Both the position numbers and the translations under genes were made by a program. Below the pieces are notes generated by a model, which saw only the letters and a program-made list of their open reading frames with translations, was not told the DNA's origin and did not search any database. A DNA stretch of 64,000 nucleotides from Candidatus Hydrogenedentota bacterium. Its GTDB lineage: Bacteria; Hydrogenedentota; Hydrogenedentia; Hydrogenedentales; JAEUWI01. The stretch spans positions 1 to 64,000 of the forward strand of contig JACPGE010000047.1 in the NCBI GenBank assembly GCA_016182605.1, in the 5' to 3' direction. How positions within the stretch are numbered: the stretch's first letter is position 1; every line of letters starts with the position of its first letter. This document shows positions 8,135 through 17,079 of this stretch, piece after piece.

Positions 8135-9205
8135 TTATGGCTTCGGCACGGGCACGCGGGCGAATGCGTTTTCCTCGATACTGCCGAGGTAGAGCATGCC
8201 CTGGTGTTCCTGCACACTGGTGATGGGGGCGTATTTGCCGTTCGGATCGTGCAGATTATGAACGACGGCCCCCGTCTGATCAAGCCCCACGAGAAAGCTG
8301 TAACGCTGCGGATTCGGTTGCATCGCGCGTGGAAGCCGCATGATCACCTTGCGCAGGAAGGGGTGCGGCATCAGCCGATCGACCAACGGATTGCGTAACG
8401 AAGGAAAGGGCATCCAGAAAATGCCGTTTTCCCCCGAACTGATGCCGTCGGGGAATCCGGGAAGGTTCTCAATGAAGATCTCGTGCTCGCCTTTCTTTGC
8501 CCCCGCGATCCAGTAGCGTTGCACGCGGTACGCGCCGGTCTCCACGACAAGCACAAAGGTCTGATCGGGGGCGACCGCAACGCCATTCGCAAAATAGAGA
8601 TCCTTGAGGAGCACGCGGGTCTCTTTCGTTACAGGGCTGTAAGCGAGGAGGCGGCCGTTGGGCTGGTGCTCAACGATATCCTCGCGGTAATACATCTGGC
8701 CATACTTCCAGGAAGCGTCGCTGAAATAGATCGTGCCGTCCTTCGCAATTTCCACGTCGTCGGTGAATCCAAAGGGCAGGCCGTCCGCCCCGGTGGTGAG
8801 CACCGCAATCTTTCCGGCGGGATCCACCGAAAGCAGCCCCTTGTAGGAGTCGGCTACTATAAGATTCTGCTGCGCATCGAAATGGAGACCGAGCGGACGG
8901 CCGCCGGTGTCGGCAAAGACTTCGTGCGTGGCGAGGTCTGCGGCCCAGCGCATAATGCGGCCGTCTTCGAAGCCGCCATAGATGCGGCCCTGGGTGTCGA
9001 CAGCGATGTCTTCCGGTTTGGGGCCCACCCCCTCCCCCAGCCGTTCCGCGGTGGCAAGATAGGTGTTGGGCGCATAGACCCCGGCAAGTTTGGGTGCTGC
9101 GGGCGGTTGCCAGGCGGCGGGATCGATACCCACGGGCCAGGCCAACAGGTAGGCAACAAGCAGGATGATGAGTGCAGCCATTGCCATCAGAATTTTACGT
9201 GCCAT
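8135..9205 (-). CDS. SMP-30/strictosidine synthase-like beta-propeller, membrane-anchored
   Basis: This 356-residue protein begins with a signal anchor (MARKILMAMAALIILLVAYL) and continues as a six-bladed propeller: 'GPKPEDIAVDTQGRIYGGFE', 'GGRPLGLHFDAQQNLIVADS', 'NGVAVAPDQTFVLVVETGAY', 'NLPGFPDGISSGENGIFWM'. The pattern is that of SMP-30/gluconolactonase and APMAP/strictosidine-synthase-like lactonases. Start choice rests on the leader plus GGGAGG 11 bases upstream. It likely forms an operon with the HAD hydrolase, and is divergent from the PfkB kinase. Specific substrate unknown. Confidence 0.8.
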   Translation of the reverse strand: MARKILMAMAALIILLVAYLLAWPVGIDPAAWQPPAAPKLAGVYAPNTYLATAERLGEGVGPKPEDIAVDTQGRIYGGFEDGRIMRWAADLATHEVFADTGGRPLGLHFDAQQNLIVADSYKGLLSVDPAGKIAVLTTGADGLPFGFTDDVEIAKDGTIYFSDASWKYGQMYYREDIVEHQPNGRLLAYSPVTKETRVLLKDLYFANGVAVAPDQTFVLVVETGAYRVQRYWIAGAKKGEHEIFIENLPGFPDGISSGENGIFWMPFPSLRNPLVDRLMPHPFLRKVIMRLPRAMQPNPQRYSFLVGLDQTGAVVHNLHDPNGKYAPITSVQEHQGMLYLGSIEENAFARVPVPKP

Positions 9206-9317
9206 TGAATCACAGGCCTCCCGAGGCACAGTAGTACCTGTTTGGGCCGCACGAATCAAGACAAAAGCACTGCGAGCGGCAATCCGCGCACAAAGTAAGG
9301 CGGGGCAGCCGGATTCT

Positions 9318-9346
9318 TTGCGAAGGCTTTATGGGCCTGCTATACT
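9318..9346 (+). promoter_or_regulatory. Sigma70-type promoter for PfkB kinase
   Basis: TTGCGA (9318-9323) and TATACT (9341-9346) are separated by 17 bp, 39 bp before the PfkB kinase start. Confidence 0.5.
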
Positions 9347-9384
9347 CGCCTGACCCGGAGAACGGGGCAAATTAGAGAGTTCAC

Positions 9385-10335
9385 ATGTCATTCGAATTGG
9401 TGACTTTAGGCGTAGTTTGCGCCGATATCATGGCGCGCCCGGTGAGTGAAATCCCGAAGCGCGGCACCTTGGGCCATATCCCCCATCTGGAGATGCATCT
9501 TGGCGGCCTGGCAGGGGTTACAGCCATCGTGTACAGCCAGTTGGGCGGGACTTCCGCCTTTCTGGGGCGCCTGGGTTGCGATAGTTTCGGCGATTACCTC
9601 CTCAATACCATGCGGGCGGCAGGGGTGAATGTCGACGGGATAGAGCGGACGAATGAGGTGAATTCCTCCGCGACCATGGTCATGATCCATCCGGACGGCG
9701 AGCGAACCTTTCTGCACCACATGGGCACCAACGCAGAGACGACGCCCGATCACTACGACATGACAATGCTGGAGCAGGCGCGCATGGTGCACTGGGGCGG
9801 CCCGGGCATCACGACAAAGCTGGAAGGCGCCCCGATGGCGCGCCTCTTTGAGCGCCTGCGCAAAAAGGGGATCATCACTTCCTTTGACACCTGTTATGAT
9901 GGGAGCGGCCGGTGGCTGCCCCTGATCGAACCGGCACTGCCCCATACCAACGTGGCCATCACCAGCCTGGAAGAGGCACGGCTCTACACCGGGAAGCAAG
10001 ATGCGGAAGACATCACGGCGTTTCTCAAGTCCTACGGTCCCGAAATCGCCATCGTGAAGCTCGGGGCGCAGGGCATGTACATCGACGGCCCCGGCGAAAA
10101 ACTCTACGTACCGTCGTACGAAGTCAACGTCCTGGATACCACAGGTGCAGGCGATGCGGCGTGTGCCGGGTTTATCTATGGTTATTTGCGCGGCTGGCCG
10201 CTCTTGCGGTGCGGGCAATTGGCTTGCGCCGTCGGCGCGTTGACCGTGGAACACATGGGGGGCGCGGAGGCGATTCAATCGCTGGATGCAACCCTCGCGT
10301 TTATGGAGCAAGGCCGATGTTTAATTCACTCGTAG
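9385..10335 (+). CDS. PfkB-family carbohydrate kinase
   Basis: This 316-residue ribokinase-fold sugar or nucleoside kinase carries the N-terminal PfkB signature region ('MHLGGLAGVTAIVYSQLGG', 'FLGRLGCDSFGDYLLNTMR') and the C-terminal signature DTTGAGDAACAGFIYGYLRG, whose GAGD supplies the anion hole and catalytic Asp. It is cytosolic. Substrate cannot be told from sequence (ribose-, fructose- or ketogluconate-type). A TTGCGA/TATACT promoter precedes it. Its end overlaps a short possible secreted ORF that precedes lptD. Confidence 0.9.
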   Translation: MSFELVTLGVVCADIMARPVSEIPKRGTLGHIPHLEMHLGGLAGVTAIVYSQLGGTSAFLGRLGCDSFGDYLLNTMRAAGVNVDGIERTNEVNSSATMVMIHPDGERTFLHHMGTNAETTPDHYDMTMLEQARMVHWGGPGITTKLEGAPMARLFERLRKKGIITSFDTCYDGSGRWLPLIEPALPHTNVAITSLEEARLYTGKQDAEDITAFLKSYGPEIAIVKLGAQGMYIDGPGEKLYVPSYEVNVLDTTGAGDAACAGFIYGYLRGWPLLRCGQLACAVGALTVEHMGGAEAIQSLDATLAFMEQGRCLIHS

Positions 10336-10565
10336 CAAACTTGGTGTATTGCATGGCGGTGACCCAGAGTGCCGGCGCCGCCGTGGAACCCGGTTTTAAT
10401 ACCCCGCTTCCGCAGACGGCCCAGGCAGCACCGGTCACGACCGAGGCCCAGCCTGCACCAACGGAACTGGAGCGGCGCACCGCCGAGGCATTGCAGCGTC
10501 CCACAGAGCGCAACGAACAGACGGATCACCGTGTGGCGGCGTTCTGGTTTGTCCGGACCAACTGA
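10317..10565 (+). CDS. Possible small exported protein
   Basis: This 82-codon frame starts within the end of the kinase gene (GGAG lies upstream) with a plausible leader, MFNSLVANLVYCMAVTQSAG. A Pro/Ala/Gln/Thr-rich mature part follows and ends in a charged tail. It stops 24 bp before lptD and could be translationally coupled. I recognise no family; low-complexity composition means chance coding cannot be excluded. Confidence 0.4.
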   Translation: MFNSLVANLVYCMAVTQSAGAAVEPGFNTPLPQTAQAAPVTTEAQPAPTELERRTAEALQRPTERNEQTDHRVAAFWFVRTN

Positions 10566-10589
10566 ACAGACAGTTAGAAAGCTCGGTAC

Positions 10590-13500
10590 ATGAAATCAGC
10601 GATATCCCCGCGGCGAGGACTGGCCACTCTACTGTGTGCGGCGGCGCTCTGCGCGGGCCTGTGCGCAAACGCGGCAGCGCAATCCGCGCTGCAGCCCGGA
10701 CAGACCGAACGGGTTTTCCGTGACGCCGCGATCGACGGGGAAACGGGCCGCATCTATGTCGCCGTGTACGACCGCGATGCCATTTGGGTCTTCGATCCCT
10801 CAACCATGCAACAGGTCTTCGAGATCAGTGTGGGTGAGGGCCCCTCCGCACTCGCACTCAATGCCAGCACCGGCGTGCTCGCCTGCGTAAACAGCATGGA
10901 GAACACCGTAAGCTTCGTGCAGTTGAATTCCGAGGCCGTCATCGGCACAGCCGCCGTGGAAGCGGGCCCTGTGGCTATTGAAGCGGTGCAGGAAGGCTTC
11001 GTCACTGTAAATCCCTTCGACGACAGCCTCACACTGCTGACTCCCGGCGCTTCCTCGCCGGTTCTTCTGAAAGAGGGCGTGCCCGCAGTGCCGTCCGCCG
11101 TAGCCGCGGCCGGCGATCTCCTGGTCGTTGGGAATCGCCTGAGCCCGGAACTGACGCTCATTCCCCTCACACCGGGAGCTGGAATCCGCAGCATTGACAT
11201 TGGCGCGCCCGCAAAAGCACTCGCCCCTCTGGATACGGATCGGGTCGCCGTACTCACCGGCACCGAGGTGCTGATCGCCGAGATCTCGTCCGGGAAAGTG
11301 CTCGCAAGAGCGGCACGAACAGGACAGGATCTCAGCGCGGACGATCGCGGGCTGCTCTTGCTCTCTTCGAATCAGATTCTGCGGCTCGATGACCAACTGA
11401 ACGAAACCGAATCTTTCACCCTCTCCGGCGCCGCGGTTTCCGTGCATGCGGCGCGGGGTCTCGTGATCGCGCTGAATCCGAAAAACCGGGCCTGGCAATG
11501 GGCCAACACCCAGGGCCTGGCAATGGGCGATCGCCGTGGCGCCGCCAGTGCTGCGCCAGCCGCGGAAACTGCCGTTGTAGCAACAGCACCGGTAAAGGAC
11601 GAACCCGCTCCGGCCACGCCGGAGACTCCCATTGTTGAAGAGGCACAGCCCGCCGACGTGGAAGCGCAACCCACAGTGGAAGCGCCCGAGGCTGCCCCTG
11701 CAATTTCACCAGCGTCCACCATCATGCCGCAACCGGTCTCCGCGGAACCCACGCCGGAGATCGCACCGTCGGCAGAGACCGCCGCTCCTGAAGCCGCCCC
11801 CGCGCCCGGCGACAATATTCGCTCGTATCCCCTGCAAACAGGCGGCATCGGGGCGCCGTCCCTTATTAAGCCCTCGGCTTCCCCGCTCGAACCCCTGACG
11901 CGGCGCTCCATCGTCGACGCGTTGCAAACGCCCACACAGTTCGGAGCCTCAGAAGGTGGTTTCAACCTCACGCAGTTGGGAGAAACCATTGAGAACGCCA
12001 AGTTCGACAGCATGACGGGTTCCGCGGATGGGGCAAAAGAGTTTCAGGGCAACGTGGTGCTCCAGTGGGGCAATCTGAATCTGCGCTCTGAAGAGTTCCG
12101 CTACCGAGACGACCCCTTCAACCTCTATGCCGAGGGCGATGTGCTAATCACGCAGGAGTCGTCCTCCTTCGCGGCGAACAGTCTCGACTACACCGTGCCG
12201 CCCGATGTGGCCATCGAAGAGCCGACCATATTCGAGCCACCGATGGACGAAGAGTCCATCCGCCAGGCAAAAATCCGCCAGGGCACGGTGGAGACACAGG
12301 GCGCGCAGTTGATCGAACCCACGCGCGAACTGAGCGCGGACTACATCAAGTACAACTTCGCCGATTCCACGGGGACCATGCAGAATGCGCGCGGCCGTGC
12401 GGGCATTTACTACTACGCCGCGAAGGAGCTGCGCATACTCGGGCCAACCTCCCTCGAAGGCGAAGAAGTCTGGGTCACCACCTGTGACCACAATCCGCCA
12501 CACTACAAAATTAAAATGAAGACCGCGGTGATCGAGAACGGCCAGTTGACGAGCGGCACCACGACGCGCCTGCAGCTTGGGAACGCCAATACGCCCTTCT
12601 TCATGCCCAAGTGGCAGCGCGGCGGCACGGGTGGACGCACCTGGAACCTGGACTTCGACTCCGGGCGCACCGCGGAGCTGGGCTACTTCCTCAACGTGGG
12701 CCAGCGCTACGAGATCAACCCCCACCTCGGCGCGGGACCCCGCGTCTATGTCTCTGAAAAAGAAGGGGTGGGACTGGGCTTCGACGCCGACTACGACTAC
12801 ACAGATGCGCCCACCTCGCCGCTATACCGCTCCAAGGGCGAGGTGCACACGCTCTATACGACCAAGGACCGGAGCTACGTGCATGCGTATCACCGCTGGG
12901 AAACGGAGAACGATCTCGTCCTGAAGATGCAGCTCGAGCAATGGTCCGATGAGAATTTCTACAAGGACTGGTATTACGAGAGCTACCGGAACCGGACCAC
13001 ACCCCGCACCTTCGCCAATTTGAGCTACCGGCAGGACGGATACATCGCCACGGGCACCGCCCACCTGAGCACCCACGGCTGGATTAACGAAACCGAGAAG
13101 TGGCCGGAAGCGACCTTCCATCTCCTGGAACGCCCCCTGACCAAACGGCTCTACCTCACCTTCGACACGGTGAACGGCTACTATCACCGCGAACCCAACG
13201 CGGAGGATGCCGCACGCTCCGTCAATGTTGCGCGGCTCACCTACGATTTCGACCTGTGGAATTTCCTCAGCGTTACGCCCTTCATCGAAGCAGAGGCCTC
13301 GTTCTACAGCAAAGAACGCGACTCGGACGATTCGAGCACGCGCCTCTCCCCCACTGCGGGCGTCACCGTGCAGACCCGTTTCCACAAGACCTATGGCGGC
13401 TTCTGGAACTTCAGCCATTTCCGGCACGTGATCCTGCCCTCGGTCACCTACTCCTACCGCCCGGAATCCTCCTTCGATGTGGGCGAAGTGCCCCGCTTCG

Positions 13501-14186
13501 ACGCGCTGGACCGCGTCTTCGGCCGCTCCCGCCTCGAAACGAAACTGGACAACGTGTTCTACGGGCGCGACGCGGAGACGGGCGAGGTCTGGCAGGTGGG
13601 ACGCATCTCGCTCTATCAAGGCAACGATTTCTGGAACGAAGAGCGCAAGGCGGAAGACTACGAGGTGGAGATCGACGTGCGGCCGCGCCCCTGGTGGGGC
13701 ATGCAACTTGTGGGCGAACGCAACCGCACCGCAAACGATCTCTCCAATCTGCCCTTCGACTTTTCCGTGGGTTTGACACGCTTCCTGGATCGCGTCACCG
13801 GCCTCGAACTGGAAGGTACCCCCTTCAACTTCAACGATGTGTTTGGCGACACGAACCGCGTGCTGGCGCAGCTCTACTACGACAAGACCCCCCTCGGCGG
13901 CAAGTACAGCGGACGGCTCGGCTTTGCCTACACCGAAACGCGCGATCTGGTTTTCAACCGCGAAATCCTCTACGGCATGGGCTACCGGATCAACGACAAC
14001 TGGGGCGTCGGCTTCGAACACCGCTACGACTTCGAAGACCGCGAGCTGCGTTCCCAGACCTACGAATTGCGGCGCAGCCTGCATTGCTGGGAAACCGCAA
14101 TCCGGTTCCGCGATCGCGAGTCGGGATTCGATCTGGACTTCGAATTCAACATCAAGGCCTTCCCGGGAAGCCGGCTGAAATTCTAG
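10590..14186 (+). CDS. lptD: LptD-like LPS-assembly outer-membrane protein with N-terminal beta-propeller
   Basis: This 1198-residue protein is far longer than usual LptD (about 750-800). It starts with a signal peptide (ending near ALCAGLCANAAAQ). Residues ~40-310 read as a YVTN-like beta-propeller ('RIYVAVYDRDAIWVFDPST', 'EVLIAEISSGKVLARAAR'). Residues ~317-437 are a Pro/Ala/Glu-rich linker. From ~470 there is an LptA/OstA-like jellyroll ('GAKEFQGNVVLQWGNLNLRS', 'DPFNLYAEGDVLI'), then a long barrel of alternating aromatic strands ending in Phe ('FPGSRLKF'), typical of outer-membrane barrels. Known role: insertion of lipopolysaccharide into the outer leaflet. The propeller fusion is unusual. 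An M20 hydrolase gene follows after 31 bp. Confidence 0.85.
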   Translation: MKSAISPRRGLATLLCAAALCAGLCANAAAQSALQPGQTERVFRDAAIDGETGRIYVAVYDRDAIWVFDPSTMQQVFEISVGEGPSALALNASTGVLACVNSMENTVSFVQLNSEAVIGTAAVEAGPVAIEAVQEGFVTVNPFDDSLTLLTPGASSPVLLKEGVPAVPSAVAAAGDLLVVGNRLSPELTLIPLTPGAGIRSIDIGAPAKALAPLDTDRVAVLTGTEVLIAEISSGKVLARAARTGQDLSADDRGLLLLSSNQILRLDDQLNETESFTLSGAAVSVHAARGLVIALNPKNRAWQWANTQGLAMGDRRGAASAAPAAETAVVATAPVKDEPAPATPETPIVEEAQPADVEAQPTVEAPEAAPAISPASTIMPQPVSAEPTPEIAPSAETAAPEAAPAPGDNIRSYPLQTGGIGAPSLIKPSASPLEPLTRRSIVDALQTPTQFGASEGGFNLTQLGETIENAKFDSMTGSADGAKEFQGNVVLQWGNLNLRSEEFRYRDDPFNLYAEGDVLITQESSSFAANSLDYTVPPDVAIEEPTIFEPPMDEESIRQAKIRQGTVETQGAQLIEPTRELSADYIKYNFADSTGTMQNARGRAGIYYYAAKELRILGPTSLEGEEVWVTTCDHNPPHYKIKMKTAVIENGQLTSGTTTRLQLGNANTPFFMPKWQRGGTGGRTWNLDFDSGRTAELGYFLNVGQRYEINPHLGAGPRVYVSEKEGVGLGFDADYDYTDAPTSPLYRSKGEVHTLYTTKDRSYVHAYHRWETENDLVLKMQLEQWSDENFYKDWYYESYRNRTTPRTFANLSYRQDGYIATGTAHLSTHGWINETEKWPEATFHLLERPLTKRLYLTFDTVNGYYHREPNAEDAARSVNVARLTYDFDLWNFLSVTPFIEAEASFYSKERDSDDSSTRLSPTAGVTVQTRFHKTYGGFWNFSHFRHVILPSVTYSYRPESSFDVGEVPRFDALDRVFGRSRLETKLDNVFYGRDAETGEVWQVGRISLYQGNDFWNEERKAEDYEVEIDVRPRPWWGMQLVGERNRTANDLSNLPFDFSVGLTRFLDRVTGLELEGTPFNFNDVFGDTNRVLAQLYYDKTPLGGKYSGRLGFAYTETRDLVFNREILYGMGYRINDNWGVGFEHRYDFEDRELRSQTYELRRSLHCWETAIRFRDRESGFDLDFEFNIKAFPGSRLKF

Positions 14187-14217
14187 TTCCCGCGCACCGC
14201 CGCACAGAGAAGGATTC

Positions 14218-15399
14218 ATGGACCCCACCCGCATACACGAAGCGATTCAGGGCTTCCTGCCGGAGATCGTGGCCTTGCGCCACGCCTTGCACGCGCATCC
14301 CGAAATTCGTTTTGAAGAGGTGTGGACTTCCAATCGTATTGCAGCCTTTCTCGATGCGCACAGCGTGCCCTATCAACGGGGCTACGCGGGCGGCACCGGT
14401 ATCGTGGCCACGCTGGGATCAGGCGATGGCCCCGTGGTGGCCCTGCGCACCGACATGGACGCGCTCGAAATCGAAGAACTGGCCTCGCCCCCCTACCGCT
14501 CCACCCTCCCCCACCGCATGCACGCGTGCGGTCACGATGGCCACATGGCAACCCTGTGCGGCGTCATCAAACTATTCGCCGCGCAGCGAGAAACCATTCC
14601 GGGATCCCTTCGCTTTATCTTTCAGCCCGCCGAAGAAATGGCCGCAGGCGGGCGGCTCATGGTGGAGGAAGGCGCCGTCGACGGCGTCAAGGCCGCCTTC
14701 GCGCTCCACTGCTGGCCCGGCATTCCCGTGGGATCGGCCGGCGCGGGCAATGGCATCGTGATGGCCAGCGCAGACACCTTCCGCATGGACCTCACAGGAC
14801 TCGGCGGCCACGCGGCCAATCCCGGCGCAACGCGCGATCCCGTCATCGCCGCCGCTCAACTCGTGAACGCGCTCAACCACATCGTAAGCCGCGAGATGAA
14901 CCCGTGGGAGCCCGCCGTGCTCAGCGTAACGCAAATACACGGCGGCGCGGCCTCGAATGTGATTCCCGAGAGCGCCTGGATCGAAGGCACCTTCCGCGCA
15001 ACGAGCGAGACCTCCCGGGGCAAGCTCTTCGCGGCGGTGGAGCGCGTGGGAGAATCCATCGGCGAAGCCTATCGCGTCGATGTGCGCCTCACGTGCAGCG
15101 ATCATGGCTATCCGCCCGTGTACAACGATCCGGCCATGGCGGCGCTCGTGCGCACGACCCTGGAGGCCTACCGAGGGAGCCAGTCGATTGTTCCGGTGAA
15201 TCACCCCTACATGACCGCCGAAGACTTTTCCTTCTACCTCCAACAGGTGCCCGGCGCGTTCATCTTCCTCGGCAACGATGCCCAGGGAATCGAAAACCCG
15301 CCCTCGCTCCACAGCCCCTACTTCAATTTCAACGACGACGCGCTGCCCATCGGTATCGAACTGATGGCACGCACCGCATTGAACGCACTTCAGGCCTGA
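14218..15399 (+). CDS. M20D-family amidohydrolase
   Basis: This 393-residue cytosolic metallohydrolase is of the M20D group (hippurate, IAA-amino-acid or N-acyl-diaminopimelate hydrolases). Signatures are 'ALRHALHAHPEIRFEEVWTS', 'VALRTDMDALEIEEL', 'MHACGHDGHMATL' (metal-binding Cys/His), 'FQPAEEMAAGGRLMVEEGAV' (catalytic and metal Glu) and 'HPYMTAEDFSFYLQQVPGAF'. A dimerisation domain lies in the middle ('DLTGLGGHAANPGATRDPV'). It hydrolyses an amide-linked acyl or amino-acid conjugate; which one is not determinable. Its 3' end overlaps the convergent TetR gene by 10 bp. Confidence 0.9.
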   Translation: MDPTRIHEAIQGFLPEIVALRHALHAHPEIRFEEVWTSNRIAAFLDAHSVPYQRGYAGGTGIVATLGSGDGPVVALRTDMDALEIEELASPPYRSTLPHRMHACGHDGHMATLCGVIKLFAAQRETIPGSLRFIFQPAEEMAAGGRLMVEEGAVDGVKAAFALHCWPGIPVGSAGAGNGIVMASADTFRMDLTGLGGHAANPGATRDPVIAAAQLVNALNHIVSREMNPWEPAVLSVTQIHGGAASNVIPESAWIEGTFRATSETSRGKLFAAVERVGESIGEAYRVDVRLTCSDHGYPPVYNDPAMAALVRTTLEAYRGSQSIVPVNHPYMTAEDFSFYLQQVPGAFIFLGNDAQGIENPPSLHSPYFNFNDDALPIGIELMARTALNALQA

Positions 15400-15986
15400 C
15401 CCCCCGCTTCCGGCCACGCACGCAGCGCAATTGCCGCCACCCGCAACAGCGCCCCCCGTTTCGCCCCGCCCGCCGCCTGCACTGCCATACCCTGCAACAC
15501 CGTGGCAATGTAACGCGCAAGATCCGTACAGTTCGTGTCCGGCGATAGATCGCCTTCTCTCCGCGCGCGTTCGAATCGTTTCCGGATCGCAATCTCTCCC
15601 GCGGCCCGCTTCGTGATCAACGCGCGACGGACCGGCCCCGCGGCTTCGCTGCCGGCAAGCGCACCCTGCACGAGGAAACACCCCCGGGGATTCCGCGGAT
15701 CGCCCAGTAGCCGTGCAGCCCCAAAAAGCAGACTCTCCGCCACCGCGCGCGCGTCCCCCTCCTTCAACGCCTCATCCACATAAGCCGCGGGCCCTTCCCC
15801 GTAGCGCTCCAGGGCGCGCAGAAATAGCGCCTCTTTGCTGCCAAATGCAGCGTACAGGCTGGGACGGTTGATGCCCATGGCCTCCGTCAGATCGGGCAGC
15901 GACGTGCCCTCGTAGCCCTTGCGCCAGAAGACCCGCAGCGCCGCGTCCAGCGCCTGTTCCTCATTGAATTCCCTCGTTCTTGCCAT
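15390..15986 (-). CDS. TetR-family transcriptional regulator
   Basis: This 198-residue protein has the HTH at residues ~10-55: 'NEEQALDAALRVFWRKGYEG', then TSLPDLTEAMGINRPSLYAA and FGSKEALFLRALE. The C-terminal ligand domain includes 'RGCFLVQGALAGSEAAGPV', common in the group that represses quinone or electrophile-inducible reductases. Start MARTREFNEEQ is chosen since the HTH follows directly. It is divergent from the SDR-wrbA operon, with overlapping promoters and a perfect palindrome between them, so it very likely represses that operon and itself. Confidence 0.9.
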   Translation of the reverse strand: MARTREFNEEQALDAALRVFWRKGYEGTSLPDLTEAMGINRPSLYAAFGSKEALFLRALERYGEGPAAYVDEALKEGDARAVAESLLFGAARLLGDPRNPRGCFLVQGALAGSEAAGPVRRALITKRAAGEIAIRKRFERARREGDLSPDTNCTDLARYIATVLQGMAVQAAGGAKRGALLRVAAIALRAWPEAGGQA

Positions 15987-16029
15987 ACGATCTGTAAGTT
16001 CCCCGCGTTCCACACCGACCGATACCGTA

Positions 16030-16058
16030 ATTATGTTGACACCCGCTCGGTTTGTCAA
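16030..16058 (-). promoter_or_regulatory. Promoter of the TetR gene
   Basis: On the minus strand TTGACA (16058-16053), 17 bp, then CATAAT (16035-16030). It interlocks face-to-face with the SDR promoter on the other strand. Confidence 0.7.
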
Positions 16059-16064
16059 TACAAT
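16036..16064 (+). promoter_or_regulatory. Consensus promoter of SDR-wrbA operon
   Basis: TTGACA (16036-16041), 17 bp, TACAAT (16059-16064): near-perfect sigma70 consensus, followed immediately by the palindromic operator. Confidence 0.8.
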
Positions 16065-16082
16065 TTGTACCGAGTGGTACAA
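16065..16082. promoter_or_regulatory. TetR operator palindrome
   Basis: TTGTACCGAGTGGTACAA is a perfect 7-4-7 inverted repeat that directly abuts the -10 box of the SDR promoter and so covers its start site. It also lies just upstream of the TetR gene's own -35 box. It is the obvious candidate binding site for the adjacent TetR protein. Confidence 0.75.
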
Positions 16083-16090
16083 TATTCGCA

Positions 16091-16214
16091 TCCCCAAGGG
16101 GTCCCTACCCAAAAACCGAGGGGACTGTACCCGAAAACCACGGGGACTGTACCCGCCGGCCGTCCGTTCTACGCACTTGGAAACATCGACCCGCTCCGGC
16201 GGGGACTGTACCCG
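16091..16214 (+). repeat. REP-like GGGGACTGTACCCG copies in SDR leader
   Basis: Exact copies of GGGGACTGTACCCG lie at 16120-16133, 16142-16155 and 16201-16214, with a degenerate one near 16091-16109. They fall between the promoter/operator and the ribosome-binding site of the SDR gene, so they would be transcribed as leader RNA. The same 14-mer recurs before the methyltransferase at 37.8-37.95 kb. Confidence 0.75.
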
Positions 16215-16247
16215 AAAGCTCCCTCACACAACCGAAAGGACTCTCTC

Positions 16248-16997
16248 ATGACCAATCTCAAGAACAAAGTGGCCGTGGTTACCGGTGCATCGAAGGGCAT
16301 TGGCGCTGCCATTGCCAAACAACTGGCGGCCTCGGGCGCCTCCGTCGTCGTCAATTATGCCAGCAGCAAGGCAGGCGCCGAACAGGTGGCCGGGGAGATC
16401 ACCGCCGCGGGTGGCAAGGCCATCACCGCCCAGGCCGATGTTTCGAAGGGCGCGGAGGTCCTTCGCCTCTTCACCGCGGCCAAAGAAGCCTTTGGCCAGG
16501 TGGACATTTTGGTCAACAACGCCGGCGTCTACGAATTCGCGCCCCTGGAAAGCATTACCGAGGAACACTACCACCGGCAGTTCGGACTGAACGTCCTCGG
16601 GCTGCTCCTGACCACGCAGGAGGCCGTGAAGCACATGGGGCCCGAAGGCGGCGTCATCATCAACATCAGCTCGGTCGTGAGCACCTACACCCCTCCAAAC
16701 GGCGCCGTCTACAGTGCGACCAAGGCCGCCGTGGACGCCATCACCAAATCCCTGGGCAAGGAACTGGGCAGCCGCGGCATCCGCGTGATCTCCATCAATC
16801 CGGGCATGGTCGAAACGGAGGGCGCCCACGCCCAGGGCATTCCCGACAGCGACTTCCGGAAAATGATCGAGGCCCAAACCCCGCTGGGCCGCATTGGACA
16901 ACCGCAGGACATCGCCCCCGCGGTGGCCTTCCTGGCCTCCAGCGATGCCTCCTGGATCACGGGTGAAACGCTGTACATCTCGGGCGGTTTCCGTTAA
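16248..16997 (+). CDS. Short-chain dehydrogenase/reductase (FabG-like)
   Basis: This 249-residue classical SDR has the NAD(P)-binding TGASKGIG near residue 13, NNAG ('[12 protein letters not shown]'), catalytic Ser in '[10 protein letters not shown]' and YxxxK in '[14 protein letters not shown]'. The C-terminal region is '[20 protein letters not shown]' and '[14 protein letters not shown]'. It is an NAD(P)H-dependent oxidoreductase of the 3-oxoacyl-ACP-reductase-like group. Start follows AAAGGA. It sits under a TetR-controlled promoter and is followed 82 bp later by wrbA, suggesting an inducible carbonyl or quinone detoxification operon. Confidence 0.92.
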   Translation: MTNLKNKVAVVTGASKGIGAAIAKQLAASGASVVVNYASSKAGAEQVAGEITAAGGKAITAQADVSKGAEVLRLFTAAKEAFGQVDILVNNAGVYEFAPLESITEEHYHRQFGLNVLGLLLTTQEAVKHMGPEGGVIINISSVVSTYTPPNGAVYSATKAAVDAITKSLGKELGSRGIRVISINPGMVETEGAHAQGIPDSDFRKMIEAQTPLGRIGQPQDIAPAVAFLASSDASWITGETLYISGGFR

Positions 16998-17079
16998 GGC
17001 ATTTCCCGTGTGGCAAAATCCATTCCGTTTCCACTGGCAGGCCTTGTCCCCAAGGCGAAAGACTCCAGGAGAATGCTTC

